NCBI GenBank assembly: GCA_003439945.1
Contig: QVRM01006811.1
Location: 40,001-104,000 of the forward strand
Source: Dermanyssus gallinae
Lineage: Eukaryota > Arthropoda > Arachnida > Mesostigmata > Dermanyssidae
Direction of reading: 5' to 3'
Length of the DNA: 64,000 nucleotides
Positions 49,358 to 61,379 of this stretch are shown piece by piece (within the stretch, counting starts at the first letter, position 1; each line of letters starts with the position of its first letter). The translations under genes were made by a program, and so were the position numbers. The notes under the pieces were generated by a model that saw only the letters and a list, made by a program, of their open reading frames with translations, was not told where the DNA came from and searched no databases.

Positions 49358-51946
49358 ATGAATGCCGAAGGAGATGACGCTCTCGAGCGTATGGAGGAGG
49401 GAGAGGCCGCGGCGTTGGGCAGCGATTCGTCGTCCGATGAGGCAGACCAGCGAAACGCCGAGGAGATTGCGCGCCTTGAGCAGGCGCTTCGAGAGGACCC
49501 GTTCCACTACGACTCGCATCTTCAGCTCATTGCGCTGCTGAAGGACGGCGATGACTTGGACCGGTTGCGAGAGGCGCGCGAAGCAATGTCGAAGCTGTTT
49601 CCGCTAACGCCTCAGTTGTGGCTCGAGTGGATTCGATCCGAGGCGAACCTCTGCCTCGACGACGACGAGAAGACGAAGGTGCTCGAGCTGTTCCAACGTG
49701 CCGTAAAGGACTACACCTCGGTTGAGCTGTGGCTGGAGTACTGCCAGTTCTGCATTGGACTGATGGGTTCGCCTGGCGGCATGGATCTGGTCAGGGCTGT
49801 GTTCGAGGAAGCCTGCAACAAGGTCGGGCTGCATGTTACGCATGGAGCGCTTATCTTCGAGGCCTACCGCGAGTTCGAGCTGGCCCTGTACTACCCGATG
49901 GCGGCAGAGCTGAACGCGGGCGGTGTCGACGAAAAGCGCGCGGAGGAGATCGAAAGTCAGAAACAGAGGGTCGTGGCCCTCTTACGAAGACAGCTGGCAG
50001 TTCCTCTGCTGGGTATGGAGAAGACGTTAGAGGAGTACAAGGCGTTTTGCGAGAACAAGACTAGTGAGGACAACATGATGGTTCAGTACAACAAAGCGCT
50101 CAGAAAGCTCGAAGCCGTTCTTCCATTCGAAGATTCGCTCGTCAAGGACAGCCTGAAGGCGGCTGACTACGAGCCCTACCTTAACTACGAGATAAAGGAA
50201 GGAGATGCGGCTCGAGTGCAACTGCTTTTTGAGCGAGCAATCCTCGATGATTGTCTCAACACAGAGCTCTGGGATAAATACGTTAAGTATTTAGATTTTA
50301 CGTTAAAAATTGACTCGTTGGCTCTCCCGGTGCACGAACGAAGCGTTCGCAATTGTCCTTGGTCATCGGCTCTGTGGGTATCTTACTTGACCTGCCTCGA
50401 GAAGCTTCAGTCGGCACCCGCCAAGATTCAGTCTGTCGTTGACGACGCTTTTCAGGTAGGCTATCAGAGCGGCGCTGATAATCTGGCTATATGGATGTTC
50501 CACATCTCCTGGATTCGAAGACAAATCGACTTCAAGCTTCCACAGGACGATCTCGTTGCAAAGCTGCGTAACTGTTTTGAGAAAGCCCGGGAGCATTTGT
50601 CACAGTTTCCCGACACGGAATGTGTCGTGTCGATTCTTCAGTATTGGGCTCGAATGGAAGCCAAGCTGGGGAGCCTACCGCAGGCCAGGGAAGTGTGGAA
50701 CCTTGTCACCAGGCAGGGAGCCGCTAGCGATGCACAAACGTGGTTGGACTACGCTGCGTTCGAGCGAACGTTCGGCGACGATAAGCACTATCGAAAGGTC
50801 CTTCAACGTGGATTGTACGCTGCAGTTGACTGGCCGGAGACGCTTGGCGAGATGTGGATTCGGTTCGAGCGTGAAGAGGGCTCACTAGAGGGTCTTCTCG
50901 AAGCACAGGCCAAATACGAGTCGCGAATGAAGATCGTCAATGAGAGGAGACGAAGAGCAGCCGACCGGGAGGCGCTTAAAGAATCACCGCCAGAACGGAG
51001 CCGCCGAGAGAAAGAGCGCCCATCAGATGGTAAACAGCATAAGCGAAAAGCTCAAAAAGACGTTCTTCCTAACGCTGCAGACGAGAAGAAAGGCAAGTGG
51101 GAGCAGATCGACAGTGAGGGTTTCAAGGTGCCGTTGCCTGTCAAGGGAGCTCCGGTCAGAAAGTCGGAGGATGAAGACGCAAAGGTGCGTGGGGTGGCAC
51201 CTCCAGAACGCGACGCCCTTACGGACGCGCATACGGTATTTCTCAGCAACCTGGCGTATGAAGTCCAAGAGGAGAGCATACTTGAGGTGTTTAAAAGTGT
51301 CGGTGAGGTCGACGAGCTGCGGTTGGTTCGGGACTATAAGAAGCGATGCAAAGGATTTGGCTACCTGGTGTTCAAGAGTATGAGCAGCGTCGACGCGGCA
51401 TTGCTTAAGGATCGCACGCCAATCGATGGACGACCGGTGTTCGTTTCGCGACTGAACGAAAGAAAACAATTTGCTTTCCGAACCGAGCTAGAGAAAAACA
51501 AGCTCTTCGTGAAAAATGTCCCCTTCGACGCCACCAAGGAGGAGCTGCAGAGCCTCTTTGAGGCCTGCGGCGAAGTGACTGACGTGCGTATGTGCACCCT
51601 TCGAAACGGCAAGTTTAAGGGCATGGCCTACGTGGACTTCGCTGATGAGGCTGCGGCCTCTGCCGCTGTCGTCAAATACGATGGGTATGAGCTTCGAACG
51701 AAGTCGTTGAGTGTGGCGATTAGTAATCCGCCGTCGCGCCAACCCGAAAAGGACAAATCTCTCGTAGCGCCCCAGCAACCGAAAGGCTCAACGATGAAGA
51801 GCCGGCTCTTTGTGCCCAGAGCTTTACAGGTCAAGGCCAGAAGCCAGACAGCCGCCGGCGGAGATCAAGAGTCCACTAGCGAAACCGCCGCATCGGTTAA
51901 ACCACGAAGCAACGCCGACTTCAGAAATATGCTCGTCAAGCAGTAA
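49358..51946 (+). CDS. SART3: SART3 / Tip110 U4/U6 snRNP recycling factor, 862 aa
   Basis: SART3 (p110, Prp24-like) helps re-anneal U4 and U6 snRNAs and acts in the nucleus, including Cajal bodies. Order seen here: acidic N-terminus (about residues 1-45). Then half-a-TPR (HAT) repeats to about residue 530, with repeated aromatic patterns such as LWLEWIRSE, VELWLEYCQF and EMWIRFEREE. A basic nuclear-localisation and linker region follows (about 530-600, RRRRAA, KQHKRKAQK). RRM1 is at about 624-705 (TVFLSNL, CKGFGYLVF). RRM2 is at about 714-790 (KLFVKNVPF, FKGMAYVDF). The C-terminal NADFRNMLVKQ matches the LSm-binding tail conserved in SART3/Prp24. It is somewhat shorter than the human protein (about 960). 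The ATG at 49358 is the first in frame and precedes the acidic start. The whole gene is one uninterrupted frame. It is on the plus strand, with a poly(A) signal right after the stop. Confidence 0.95.
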   Translation: MNAEGDDALERMEEGEAAALGSDSSSDEADQRNAEEIARLEQALREDPFHYDSHLQLIALLKDGDDLDRLREAREAMSKLFPLTPQLWLEWIRSEANLCLDDDEKTKVLELFQRAVKDYTSVELWLEYCQFCIGLMGSPGGMDLVRAVFEEACNKVGLHVTHGALIFEAYREFELALYYPMAAELNAGGVDEKRAEEIESQKQRVVALLRRQLAVPLLGMEKTLEEYKAFCENKTSEDNMMVQYNKALRKLEAVLPFEDSLVKDSLKAADYEPYLNYEIKEGDAARVQLLFERAILDDCLNTELWDKYVKYLDFTLKIDSLALPVHERSVRNCPWSSALWVSYLTCLEKLQSAPAKIQSVVDDAFQVGYQSGADNLAIWMFHISWIRRQIDFKLPQDDLVAKLRNCFEKAREHLSQFPDTECVVSILQYWARMEAKLGSLPQAREVWNLVTRQGAASDAQTWLDYAAFERTFGDDKHYRKVLQRGLYAAVDWPETLGEMWIRFEREEGSLEGLLEAQAKYESRMKIVNERRRRAADREALKESPPERSRREKERPSDGKQHKRKAQKDVLPNAADEKKGKWEQIDSEGFKVPLPVKGAPVRKSEDEDAKVRGVAPPERDALTDAHTVFLSNLAYEVQEESILEVFKSVGEVDELRLVRDYKKRCKGFGYLVFKSMSSVDAALLKDRTPIDGRPVFVSRLNERKQFAFRTELEKNKLFVKNVPFDATKEELQSLFEACGEVTDVRMCTLRNGKFKGMAYVDFADEAAASAAVVKYDGYELRTKSLSVAISNPPSRQPEKDKSLVAPQQPKGSTMKSRLFVPRALQVKARSQTAAGGDQESTSETAASVKPRSNADFRNMLVKQ

Positions 51947-51958
51947 CGATATGTGTAC

Positions 51959-51964
51959 AATAAA
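51959..51964 (+). terminator. SART3 poly(A) signal AATAAA
   Basis: AATAAA begins 13 bases past the TAA stop, implying a very short 3' UTR. Confidence 0.7.
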
Positions 51965-54884
51965 TGCACTATTCCCAATCCAGATCAATCAGTGAAGTCA
52001 CAAAGCTGCATCCAATGTACAACTCGAGTGAATGTGGACGTATAGATACGAGAACGATGGACGCACAGTAATTAGTTCGTGAGATTATTGTGGCGAACGT
52101 TGAGTAAACCTACTACAACTCGCAATCGCCGTGCTGTCTAGAATCGGATCCTTCTGGTGTTTGGTGTTATTTATTCGGATTCCTGTGACGTTCCTTAACT
52201 CTGGTGTGTGTTCTTGAGTTATTGGATTAGGTCTCGATAGTCTAGTCTGTATATAGTACCCCGCACACACACACTCAACCACATTACATATATACAGGCA
52301 TGCGATCGAAGGTTTTGTATACCGTCGATCTACACGGGACATGCAGGATGAAATAAACTTTAAAAATGCGTGCATAATTCTACGACCTTTTTAGTGTGAG
52401 TTTAAGTCCGCGTAATAAAGTTAAAACCCACGTAGTGGAGTTTGAGCTAAAACAAAAATTGTAGTGATGTGGGAATTAAAGTCCAACACAGACGGATGTC
52501 GCCATGCTTATCGATTTGAGGAAATTCAAGTCGATGAACATTTTCAATTTCTATAGCACATCCAGTGAAGGACGTCCAACTACTATATCGGCTGAGGAAA
52601 TGTGGCCCTCGTAATGCAATTGACGAAGGCTCAAACAAAACATAGGCATCGGATAAGACTTTGAGTTTGAATACAGTGTCCCTCTATATGATCATTCACG
52701 ACCGTCTCGGACTAAACAAAAACCTGCTCGATCGGTAGTACCTCATGTCCATAAAGAGCGCTGGATTTTTTGGCTTGAAATTTTCTAAAACTTGTCACAC
52801 GTGATGCGATTATGGTGCATTTTTATGATCTTCTACTCAAGTCCCAGGATTTGGAGCGGCTCCACTCACAAGAGTGCCAAATGTCGGTTAATAAGGTGAT
52901 GTTCGCCATCTTCTTCGTAAAAGAAAAACTGTAACGGCGGTGGTACAGAAGGAACTAGAAGAAGGTGGCGTAGTGACAAGCAACTGGTATTCTACAGAAT
53001 GCCTATTCTTCCCACTGCGCTTATCACATGTTCTGAAAATTAAAAATATTGAAAACAAGACAATTCGATTCACGCAAAACCGTCGATGTGGAACTTAAAA
53101 TATCGGAACACGCGGTGTGGAGGTGTCCCTCGATGACAGTTGGTAGAAATAAGGTCAAAGTCTAAGAAATTGCAAAATATGCTTAGGTTCCTGCATACGA
53201 ATACGTCCTTGTTTATAGAACTGCAGTCTTACAACATTTAAGTTTCCGTTAAAAACAAGTGTCAAGTAGTTCGCTCCACCATAATTCTACGAAGGCCACG
53301 TCTCCTCTGGGACATTAAGTCCTTAGCGATGTTGCGGTGAGGCCCGCAGGCGTGCCGGCATCTTCACGTTAGGACACTCCTTAAAAACGCTGAGAGTTCT
53401 CACCTTCGGTGGTTGGGTTTTGCCGTGTCGTTCTACCGAGCTGGTCTGCCAGTCTCAAGAGGATTGCTGCTAGGGAATTTCAAAACTGAAAAGCAGTATT
53501 TCACTTCATTGTGTTCACTTGTAAGGTGAGCTTACATTCTAAAAATAAGCCAGGAGTTCGCGCCGTCACTTTCCACCGTGCTGAACCAGCATATTGCGAG
53601 ACCATTATTTCTTTATTTGATCAAAACGTGATTTTGTGCGCTAGTGGGATCTAACAGCTAGACTTCTTAAAGTCCGTGTTCTGTCATCAGTCAAAGGGCT
53701 GTCTTAGGCTTTTCTTAAATGCTTTGTATCTGGACAACTGCCCCCTCGAGGGAAAGCCGAAGGTGATAGCTGAGGTACGTACAGCGTGATGTATTTTTGC
53801 ACAGTTAGCAAGTAGCGCTAAACCCAAGCAAATGCAAAGTGTTTATACAAACCTCTCCTTGTTGCCTGGGTAATTTCAGTATAACTGACCGCTACCGAGC
53901 TTACCCGGATAGCTGTTTATAGCTGAGAACAACCTCAAACTATTCGGTTTTCCGTTGCAGCAAGACTGGTGTGAGCTTAATGCTCACTACAATAGCAAGC
54001 GCCAGTAGGCCCTGATGCTTATATCAGATAAAAGCCTTGGGATGTGGTCTCCGCCGGGCTCGCAGACGGTCAAGGTGCGTCCTGTGCACAAGCACAGGTC
54101 ATATGCCTAAATAAGCAGCCTTCAATCATACCGTTCACAATATCTTTGGCCCAGTTTGGAACGACAGCATGACCGGCATTTATGGCTACCATCACTGAAG
54201 AAAAAATTGCGCAAATTTTCTGAACTCCATCACATGCACGATTTTCTTTTTCTGTCGTTTGAGATACTAGGATGGCCAAAACGACTCGTAACTGCTATCG
54301 ACAAAAAATATTTTTGATCTAGAGGTTCTCGATTGATAGCCAAAAAACACGGTCTTCCTTGAAATCAGGTTGAAGTGGTCCTAACCCATGTTGGCAACCA
54401 ATTATTTCGGAGAATAGACAAAGAGGTAGGGTGGAACTGTGTCAGTAAAAGCTTTAATTGCGGTTTGGTTTGATAATAACACAAGATTACCAACGATCCC
54501 AACTAGTTTGAATAAAACATAATGGCAAATATGAACCGAAAAAGTAACGTCTTGCGGCTTGTTTTGCTCAGAAGTGCCATTCATTGTTTGAGGTTCAAAA
54601 AAGTGAAGAAAACAAGGTTCGACGATTTTTTAAAAGTTGAAAATAGAGAAGCAACGAAGCTGCATCAAATTCGTGTTAAAAACAAATTTCACATTCTTAA
54701 TTAGTGGTGGAACAGTTGCGAACTGCATATGATAATCAAAAAGTGTTCTGAAACACCGTGTATATACAGCGCCGTCAACTTTGCGAGGGTCGTGAAACGA
54801 CCCAAGATTACCTTCGTTCGGGAGGGCTGTTGATGCCGATAGCAGAATAAAACGTTGAAATGTCCGAATTGAATTGAATTTCTT
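51965..54884. other. intergenic, possibly decayed repeats; no gene
   Basis: All open frames are under 100 codons and unrecognised. GTGTTCTGAAACACCGTGTATATA near 54741-54764 resembles a transposon end, but no partner was found. Confidence 0.45.
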
Positions 54885-55448
54885 AAGAGAGTAGTTACAG
54901 AAGAGAAGTCATGGGTATATAGCTACTACATTGAGACCAAAGCCCAATGCTCCCAGTGGTGCTTCAAGAAGAGAGTCGAGCCAAGAAATTCAGTCAGAGC
55001 AGATCCAACACCAAGACTTTTTTGACTGACCGCGAAATTTTAAGAAGATTGTGCGAGCACGTCCGACGTCAAAACCCTCAACTCTAGACAAACAGCTCTT
55101 GAATCTTCTATCATGACAGTGCACCGGATCACATCGCTACTGATTTCGGGTTATTTCATGAAAAATTAGATTGTAATATTTCCGCAACCTCTCTATTTGC
55201 TAGTCCTTACTCTGTGCGACTTGTCCTGTTCCCGCGAACAAAAGTTTGATAAAACAACGTGTCTAGACTATAGAGAAGATAAAGAAAAAATCGCAGGAAC
55301 AATTCTACATTCGATTCCAAAAGACAAAACATAAAATGTTTCCAAGTGAGGTGGTAAAAGTGCATTGCAGCGGAGCAAAACCACTTTAGAAGGTTAAATA
55401 AATATTATGTTTTATTAATATGTATAAGAACTTTTAGATCCGTTCTCG
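54885..55448 (+). mobile_element. mariner relic, 3' half
   Basis: In plus sense, with stops and frameshifts, it reads FLKRVVTEEKSWVYSYYIET and KAQCSQW. The first catalytic motif is mutated (the aspartate of TGDES is lost). It then reads YHDSAPDHIATDFGLF (second aspartate) and PYSVRLVLFPRTK (third motif, mutated). A KCIAAEQNHF C-terminus follows. It ends in a terminal repeat-like ATAAGAACTTTTAGATCCG...CTCG. It is the same family as the relics at 9.2 and 42.7 kb. Confidence 0.8.
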
Positions 55449-55530
55449 TGCATATAAGTGTGTGTACACTGCAGAAATTTAGTTTATAAAACAAAATATA
55501 TAAACAAACAAAAAGTTTATAAAAAAATAA

Positions 55531-55551
55531 TATATATATATATATATATAT
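55531..55551. repeat. (TA)n microsatellite
   Basis: A short pure TA array adjoining the 5' side of SINE family C. Confidence 0.9.
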
Positions 55552-55552
55552 A

Positions 55553-55755
55553 CCGAGCAAGATGGCTTAGTGGCAAAGCCTTTGCCTTGCATTCGGGAGG
55601 ACTGGGTTCGAGACCCAGACCGTCCACTCTTAAATTGGTTTGCATGGTTTCCAATTTAGACAAGGTAAATGCCGGAGTGGATTAAAATTAACCATGACAT
55701 GAAAAAACCGAACACGGGCAATTGCCTTACGGAAAATCTTAAAAAAAAAATATAT
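55553..55755 (+). mobile_element. tRNA-derived SINE family C
   Basis: It has an A box TGGCTTAGTGGC and a B box GGTTCGAGACC at tRNA spacing. The acceptor stem does not pair, so it is not a tRNA gene. A roughly 120-base unrelated body and an A-rich tail (CTTAAAAAAAAAA) passing into (TA)n follow. It is inserted in, or flanked by, TA repeats on both sides. Confidence 0.85.
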
Positions 55756-55765
55756 ATATATATAT

Positions 55766-56198
55766 ACAAGAGATTCGATTGATTACGTGGAATTGTCACG
55801 GCATTAAACTGACACAGCGTATCCCAGTGCTGGCATTTGGTACACGGAACAAACAGAGCAGAATACTACATACTATGAGACGGTTAATAACGCCACTTTG
55901 ATTTGTAATTCTGGCTACGTTCAAAGAGTAAGTTATCTAAGCCTCGTTGCACAGTGTTATCATTGAGGTCTCGAGCATGCCAGTGGCAATCAACCTCAAC
56001 TAAAAGAGCCTCAACTAGGCCCCCGCTTTAGGGTGACGTCAGAAAGTTGACCCTTAACGGTGAAGCATTCTGAGATGGAGGACTTTATTAATTAATGTGA
56101 ACTGGACGTCTTGGCCTGCTGCCGCCGCCACTGCCACGAGCTTCGTGGTCTGCTTGGCTGGCTAGTCGTTATTAAAGCTTTCTTCAAGGAAATTATTT
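55766..56198. other. intergenic, no gene seen
   Basis: Unique sequence without open frames or repeats of note. Confidence 0.5.
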
Positions 56199-56456
56199 TT
56201 AATTATCTTCCGCCCCCTACGGGTTTGGTGAGGCATATCTTCAGTAAGCCATCGAAAAAAAGGGACATATGAAAGATATCTACCGTTTTCCCAATAGTCT
56301 TTGTGACAGCAGCATGGCCGCTGACTTTCTGCAGCGCTATGCTTTCTCACCTATAATCAAAGAGCATCGGTCAAAAAATCCGATCAACAACAGGACGCAT
56401 CGAATCAGCAACACACCGGTAGGTGACAATATCTATGACCAGCGCACGGGTTCTCC
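56199..56456 (-). mobile_element. SINE family B, full length, diverged
   Basis: Reverse copy. It has TCCGCCCCCTACGGGTTTGG at the left, GCAGCATGGCCGCTG in the middle and a degraded tRNA-like head (GGTGACAATATCTATGACCA) at the right. It also contains ATCAACAACAGG, shared with the 18.9 kb copy. Confidence 0.75.
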
Positions 56457-56839
56457 ACCCCCTCCTAGACCACGCTGCGTAGAACGTACTGCTATGAAGC
56501 TGGCCATAGCGTGTCGCTAGTTTTCAGAAAACGAATCTTCCTTGAAAGAGCGTCATACAGGCTACTCTTGTGGGTGACAAATCGGCAAGCGAGAGAAGGT
56601 CACGTTACCCGTCAAGCTTGGCTGACGTAGTTCTAGCTGTTGGCTAATACAAAGCCCAGGACGACGGCCATGTGACGCCCTTTCAGTGTCTGTCTGTTTG
56701 TGTATTTTGCCGCTTCTATCTGGCTAATTGATGAATAATATTTTACCTCTTGCCTAATTTTTGTTATTTATTTTGTATCGATCACGGCAAGTCTATATGC
56801 TCAATGCAGCTTGCGTACTAGACACAAATATATAAATAT

Positions 56840-56840
<1 letters not shown>

Positions 56841-56917
<77 letters not shown>
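56841..56917. repeat. (TA)n microsatellite
   Basis: About 37 TA units followed by AATAAAAGG. Confidence 0.94.
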
Positions 56918-56922
<5 letters not shown>

Positions 56923-58408
56923 AGGCATGCCTTAATCGTACTCTTTCCAGAGTTGACCGTAAGATGGCCCTTTAGCACCGGGGCCTAGACGCCAGCGGGT
57001 GGTTCTGTACACCTGTGTTACCGTGCGGCTAAGGGTGAGTGTGTCGCTGTCGAGTGTCAGTGTTGTTACTTTTGCCTGCGTGGCAATTACGCTTGCCTAA
57101 TTGACTAAAACGGAACTTCAGCCAGGCGGCCAAAGAACTCTCGTCTGTCTCTCGCGTGGCTAGATCAACAAACAGCGAGCCTAACGTCCCCCACGGACAA
57201 CGGAACGGGCCGAGAATGGGCCAATCACAACTGCTGTCACACCTCTCTCTCTCTCTCTTATGGGTTTGGCCGGATAGAAAGGTGACGCCCGCAATCTTAC
57301 CGCGGCCGGTTGGCTTGGAGCGCAAACGGACGCCTTGTCGACTGCCGGGAGCATCACATTGGTTTGCGGTGTTCACAACCTTACTTACTCCTAGAACTGT
57401 TTTTCTATAGGAACGTATAGATTTTTTTCTATAAAAACGTATAGAACTTTTTTTTGTAAGAACTTATGCATTATTTTTCTATAAGAATTTATATATATAT
57501 ATTTTTTTTCGGTTAGACAAAGAAGAGGGTTGATATCTTGGTACAGTCAAGCATTTCAGTTCACCGGCGCCAAGGCCACGCAATAGGCCCGTCAAGCAAT
57601 GCCTAGCTACCCCAGGTTTGTTTAGGGGTTGCTGTTCCGTAATGAAGTTACGGACCGTCGTTCGCTGGCACGGCGGGTGCTAGCCTGAGATAAAGTAATT
57701 TTATTTCGTTGCTGCCTGAACTGTGACGGCGCCGTGGATACTTCAATTTTGCCCATATTTACGTAAACTTAAGTGCTTTTCTCTTTATCTGCATTAGCGT
57801 CGCATATTTCTGCAACGCCCTCATCGACACGTTGCAAGCGTGATCAAAGAAAGCAACAAGGCTATTTTGCCTACAATGGTCGCTACCGTGCCATCGCCAC
57901 TTTAGAACGTTAGACGCTTTATATAATCTAATACACAGCGTGTGTGATTTTGAGCCGTGGTTACGGTACGTTCTAGGTATGTTAAACCTTGTCTGTTGTT
58001 GTGTCATCGAATTTAAGCTTAAAAAGAATCTTATATGGCGGTCTATTTAAGTTGGCTGATGGCCGATAGACTGAATACGGCCGAAGAAGTCCAAATGAAG
58101 ACGCATGTTAGAGCGACACGTTTGATTTTGTTCAATATAAAAGTCGGCCCGATAAATATCCGCATAATAGTGACACCACCGGTGATCTGGCCCGCAACCG
58201 GTTCGACTCAAACCTAAATATGTGCACGCTGCCAAAACCCTTCAAAGGAGCACATCGCTTACTTTCAAATACGTCGTATATGATCAACAAGCAATGCAGC
58301 GTTTGTGATTACTATTAAACAAAACGTGTCCGATCTGTGAGAGAAATTGCCCTTGTGCGATAGACATTAAATTAAATTAAACATTTGTTAAGGAGGTTGT
58401 TTTACATT
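56918..58408. other. intergenic; GC-rich promoter-like patch
   Basis: 57.0-57.4 kb is GC-rich with a CCAAT motif (GGGCCAATCAC near 57218) and a CT run. No TATA box, start codon or splice site makes a gene model. Imperfect copies of TTTTTCTATAAGAACGTATAG recur at about 57400-57490. Confidence 0.45.
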
Positions 58409-58530
58409 CTAGACTACCCTCCGGCCCCTACGGGCTTGGAACTTAATCTTAGGCATATCATCAATGCACCGAGGGCCGGACATGTTAAGATATCTAGGGT
58501 TCCCCAACAGTCCCTGTGGCAACATGGCCG
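58409..58530 (-). mobile_element. SINE family B, 3' half
   Basis: Reverse copy containing only the 3' region: TACCCTCCGGCCCCTACGGG at the left, CGAGGGCCGGACATGTTAAG and the CAACATGGCCG block at the right. Confidence 0.85.
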
Positions 58531-59479
58531 AATGAGATAGACATAAGAATGTATACGTTTCGTAGGACAAAACTTAGGTTACGGACAACGTTTTTACTGC
58601 TACCGTATCTCATCGAGGTTACGGTAAGCTGGTCAGAATTTTTGGATGCAGTGGAAGTTCATGCAAACAGAGTAGAATTACCAGCATCAAAAAAGCACCA
58701 ACTGCAATGAAGCGTACCGTGTCTTCTGTTGTTGACGCTTAATTTACGTAGATAGTTGTCAAAGAAGACGGCATGAAAGCGCATAATTATATTAAAAGGC
58801 TTTTTTTAGTATCATCTTTTGACTAATGAGCTCACCGCTACGTTGCACTACTTACGCTCTGCCAAACAGTCTCAGAAGTATTCTCGCGGTACCCTACGTG
58901 CGTGCAAAATTCGAGTACATCCTTTTTTTTGTTTTTGGAGTTACATTTGCGGTTCGTGGGCTACCGGCAATATCAGTAAAAGATACATAAGCTATTTTCG
59001 TCACAACTAGTTTGCAAAAATGCTGATTGCATTGCACATGTGTTGGTTAAGTTCTCATAGCGATTCTGCGATATACGACTGTAGACAAGAATTGTGCTGC
59101 TGTTACCACATTCCAACGTGAAAAAAATAAACAATTAATCTACGTTTCATCAGTACTGCACGTTGTTCAAGGTGAAGTTTTGATTACTTAGCATCACAGA
59201 GATGATCAGATAACCACTTGCAGTCATCCCAACTTGCTGTCTGAGGGGTATTGTGACAACTACTTTGAGCGGCAGTATTAAGATCACGCAATGAGGACCC
59301 TTCTTTGATGGGGACACCTTGCCGGTGCAGGGCGAGCAGAATATGTTGCGTTTAACGCAAAATGTGGAAACCACGCAAATGGATCCATCAAGCTGCGTCT
59401 CCTTTACTCTTTTGCTTGCCGACTGTTTTGTCGGCTAGATTCCACAGGAGTACCAAAAGGCCATAGTTGAGATGTGTGC
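58531..59479. other. intergenic, no gene seen
   Basis: Open frames of 60-74 codons without recognisable domains. Confidence 0.5.
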
Positions 59480-60051
59480 AGATGACATAGTCGTTGTTCA
59501 TCATCATCTTGGTACCATCAAGCGCAATACTTCTCGGGCCGAAGTGTTCCTTGCCGTACAGGACTTAAAATAAATGCCACAAGGACCAAAGCTGTGAAAT
59601 TCAGAAGAGAGGGTCAATTGACTGCCAAAGGCGTCATACGTTATATTTTCTGCACATATCGTCGAGACAGTGCGCGCAGTTCGAGTCACTCTATTTCTGT
59701 GGAGGGTCCGTCCCGATGGCAGTAGCACTCTTTCACCTCAAGATGTTCTAATGGCTTTGACAGAGTTTGGGGACACCTCACTCGGACAAACTTTGATTTG
59801 TTTGAAAGGTCTTTCACAATGTACATGAAGCAAGCACTTTGCCTGTTAATGTGGGTAGGGAGCCGCTTTCTACACCCGCCATGACCAGTTACATAGTTCT
59901 TCATGGCTATTATCACCTTGTCTGCTCGGATACAAACTTCTACGATGAGTACACAGAGTGCATCCGTCAACTGTGCTCTCGAGCATGTACGGTAGATCAT
60001 GAGTCTGCCTGTCTGACCCTTACTAAGAGATCACTGCACCGCCTCTCTTAA
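59480..60051 (+). mobile_element. decayed LINE 3' region
   Basis: The plus strand reads ADDIVVVHHHL (reverse transcriptase motif C) near 59486. After frameshifts, from about 59884, it reads SYIVLHGYYHLVCSDTNFYD and a Cys/His cluster. This matches the C-terminal module of the LINEs at 24.9 and 29.7 kb. Confidence 0.7.
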
Positions 60052-60487
60052 ATTACATGCCGAGAACGTATAACGTTCCCTGTGATATGAATACCCAGTA
60101 TGACTAGAATAGATCTCATGATGATTAAGATCATGCAAAAGCCATGCGCAGCGCACACACCAAGACACTTTGTTTTACTTCTCTAGGCGTTTTTTGTACA
60201 GAATGTCGACCAATTATTTTGTCTTTTTAAACGCTGCCTTTGCAGGCTTATATTTTACCCGTTTCCATGCCACACAGTACATGCATTGCAGCTTATATGT
60301 GGTGGTAACGGAACTTTTTCATTTCCATAGGTTTACACCGACTTACTTGATGCAGAAACCTAAAAAATAGAGATGCATGATTTTAAAGGGATTGTTGTAA
60401 AACGTAAATTCAAAATTAATTAAATTTTCATCTGAGTGTGGTCAGTGTTATTTTGAATGGCAGTTTATTATCCGACGTGGTGGTATG

Positions 60488-60884
60488 TCACTTTGGATGC
60501 AAACAAGTTACATAACACGTAGACGATGTCTGCGTGTTATGCATGTCTTTATATAACTTCGGTATGTTAGCACTTTGGAGTGGACAATTGTCTCCGCGCA
60601 AACGTGTGATCACGGGTTCTCTAACCCAGTTCAACAATGCGCGTCGAACAGACGCTGCATTTCCTCGTTGAATGTCGAGCGACAGCCTCTGACGCAAGAA
60701 TTCGGCTGCTCTCGAGTCTCCCGTCGTAAGATTAAGGCTTTTACTTACGCGCTGAATCAGCTTGAGCGTAAGGGGGCCTGCAGCTCCCATAGTTCCGAGT
60801 CTCAAACGCCAACGGACAACATTCGTGAGGATAACCAACGCTGAAGTATTTTCTGCATTTGTTAGCCTCAGGTAAACTGGAAGC

Positions 60885-60886
<2 letters not shown>
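60488..60886 (-). mobile_element. probable retroelement C-terminal fragment
   Basis: A 132-codon open minus-strand frame contains TTGDSRAAEFLRQRLSLDIQ followed by RGNAASV. I associate this with C-termini of some LINE reverse transcriptase proteins. There is no catalytic motif, and the assignment rests on one motif. Confidence 0.45.

Positions 60887-60889
<3 letters not shown>

Positions 60890-60925
<36 letters not shown>
60890..60925. repeat. (TA)n microsatellite
   Basis: A pure TA array of about 18 units. Confidence 0.92.
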
Positions 60926-60929
<4 letters not shown>

Positions 60930-61379
60930 GCTAGAACGCGGCCCTTGAGGGAGTCTATCGGCTTATATTATTTGTTGTAGGCATTTTCCAGTAGCATCAG
61001 CGATAGAATTTCGCAAAATCAGGCGGATTTCGCCTGTTTTTGGAATGCTTTCGACGGCTACTTTGACTGTTTCGGAGTCAGTGTTGTTCGTGAGAGTCCG
61101 CAGGGCGCCGGCTTAAAATACATTTCCTAATTTGACGATAACTACAAAGGGAGAGCCTGGCTTCTTCCTCAGCTTTTTATTGTGTGTCACTTCTGTTTTT
61201 CGGCTTTTGATTTGGATGACCAGGAGGCGCCTTTGCTCATTGAATGTAAGTATTTCCGGGTACTGGATACTTGGTTGTAAAGTTTGACAGAAATTTCAGC
61301 TGTACAGCCCACGTTGATTATGCAACGGGCAAAGCAAACCAAGTGGCTAGCAAGTTGGCCAAGATAATGGAACCCTAAG

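Noticed and set aside
55560..55626. Possible tRNA gene
   Set aside because: A and B boxes are present, but acceptor and anticodon stems do not pair, and an A-rich tail with flanking repeats identifies a SINE.
57156..57410. GC-rich open frame with CCAAT motif upstream
   Set aside because: It may be a promoter region, but both strands are open and neither has a donor site or family resemblance.
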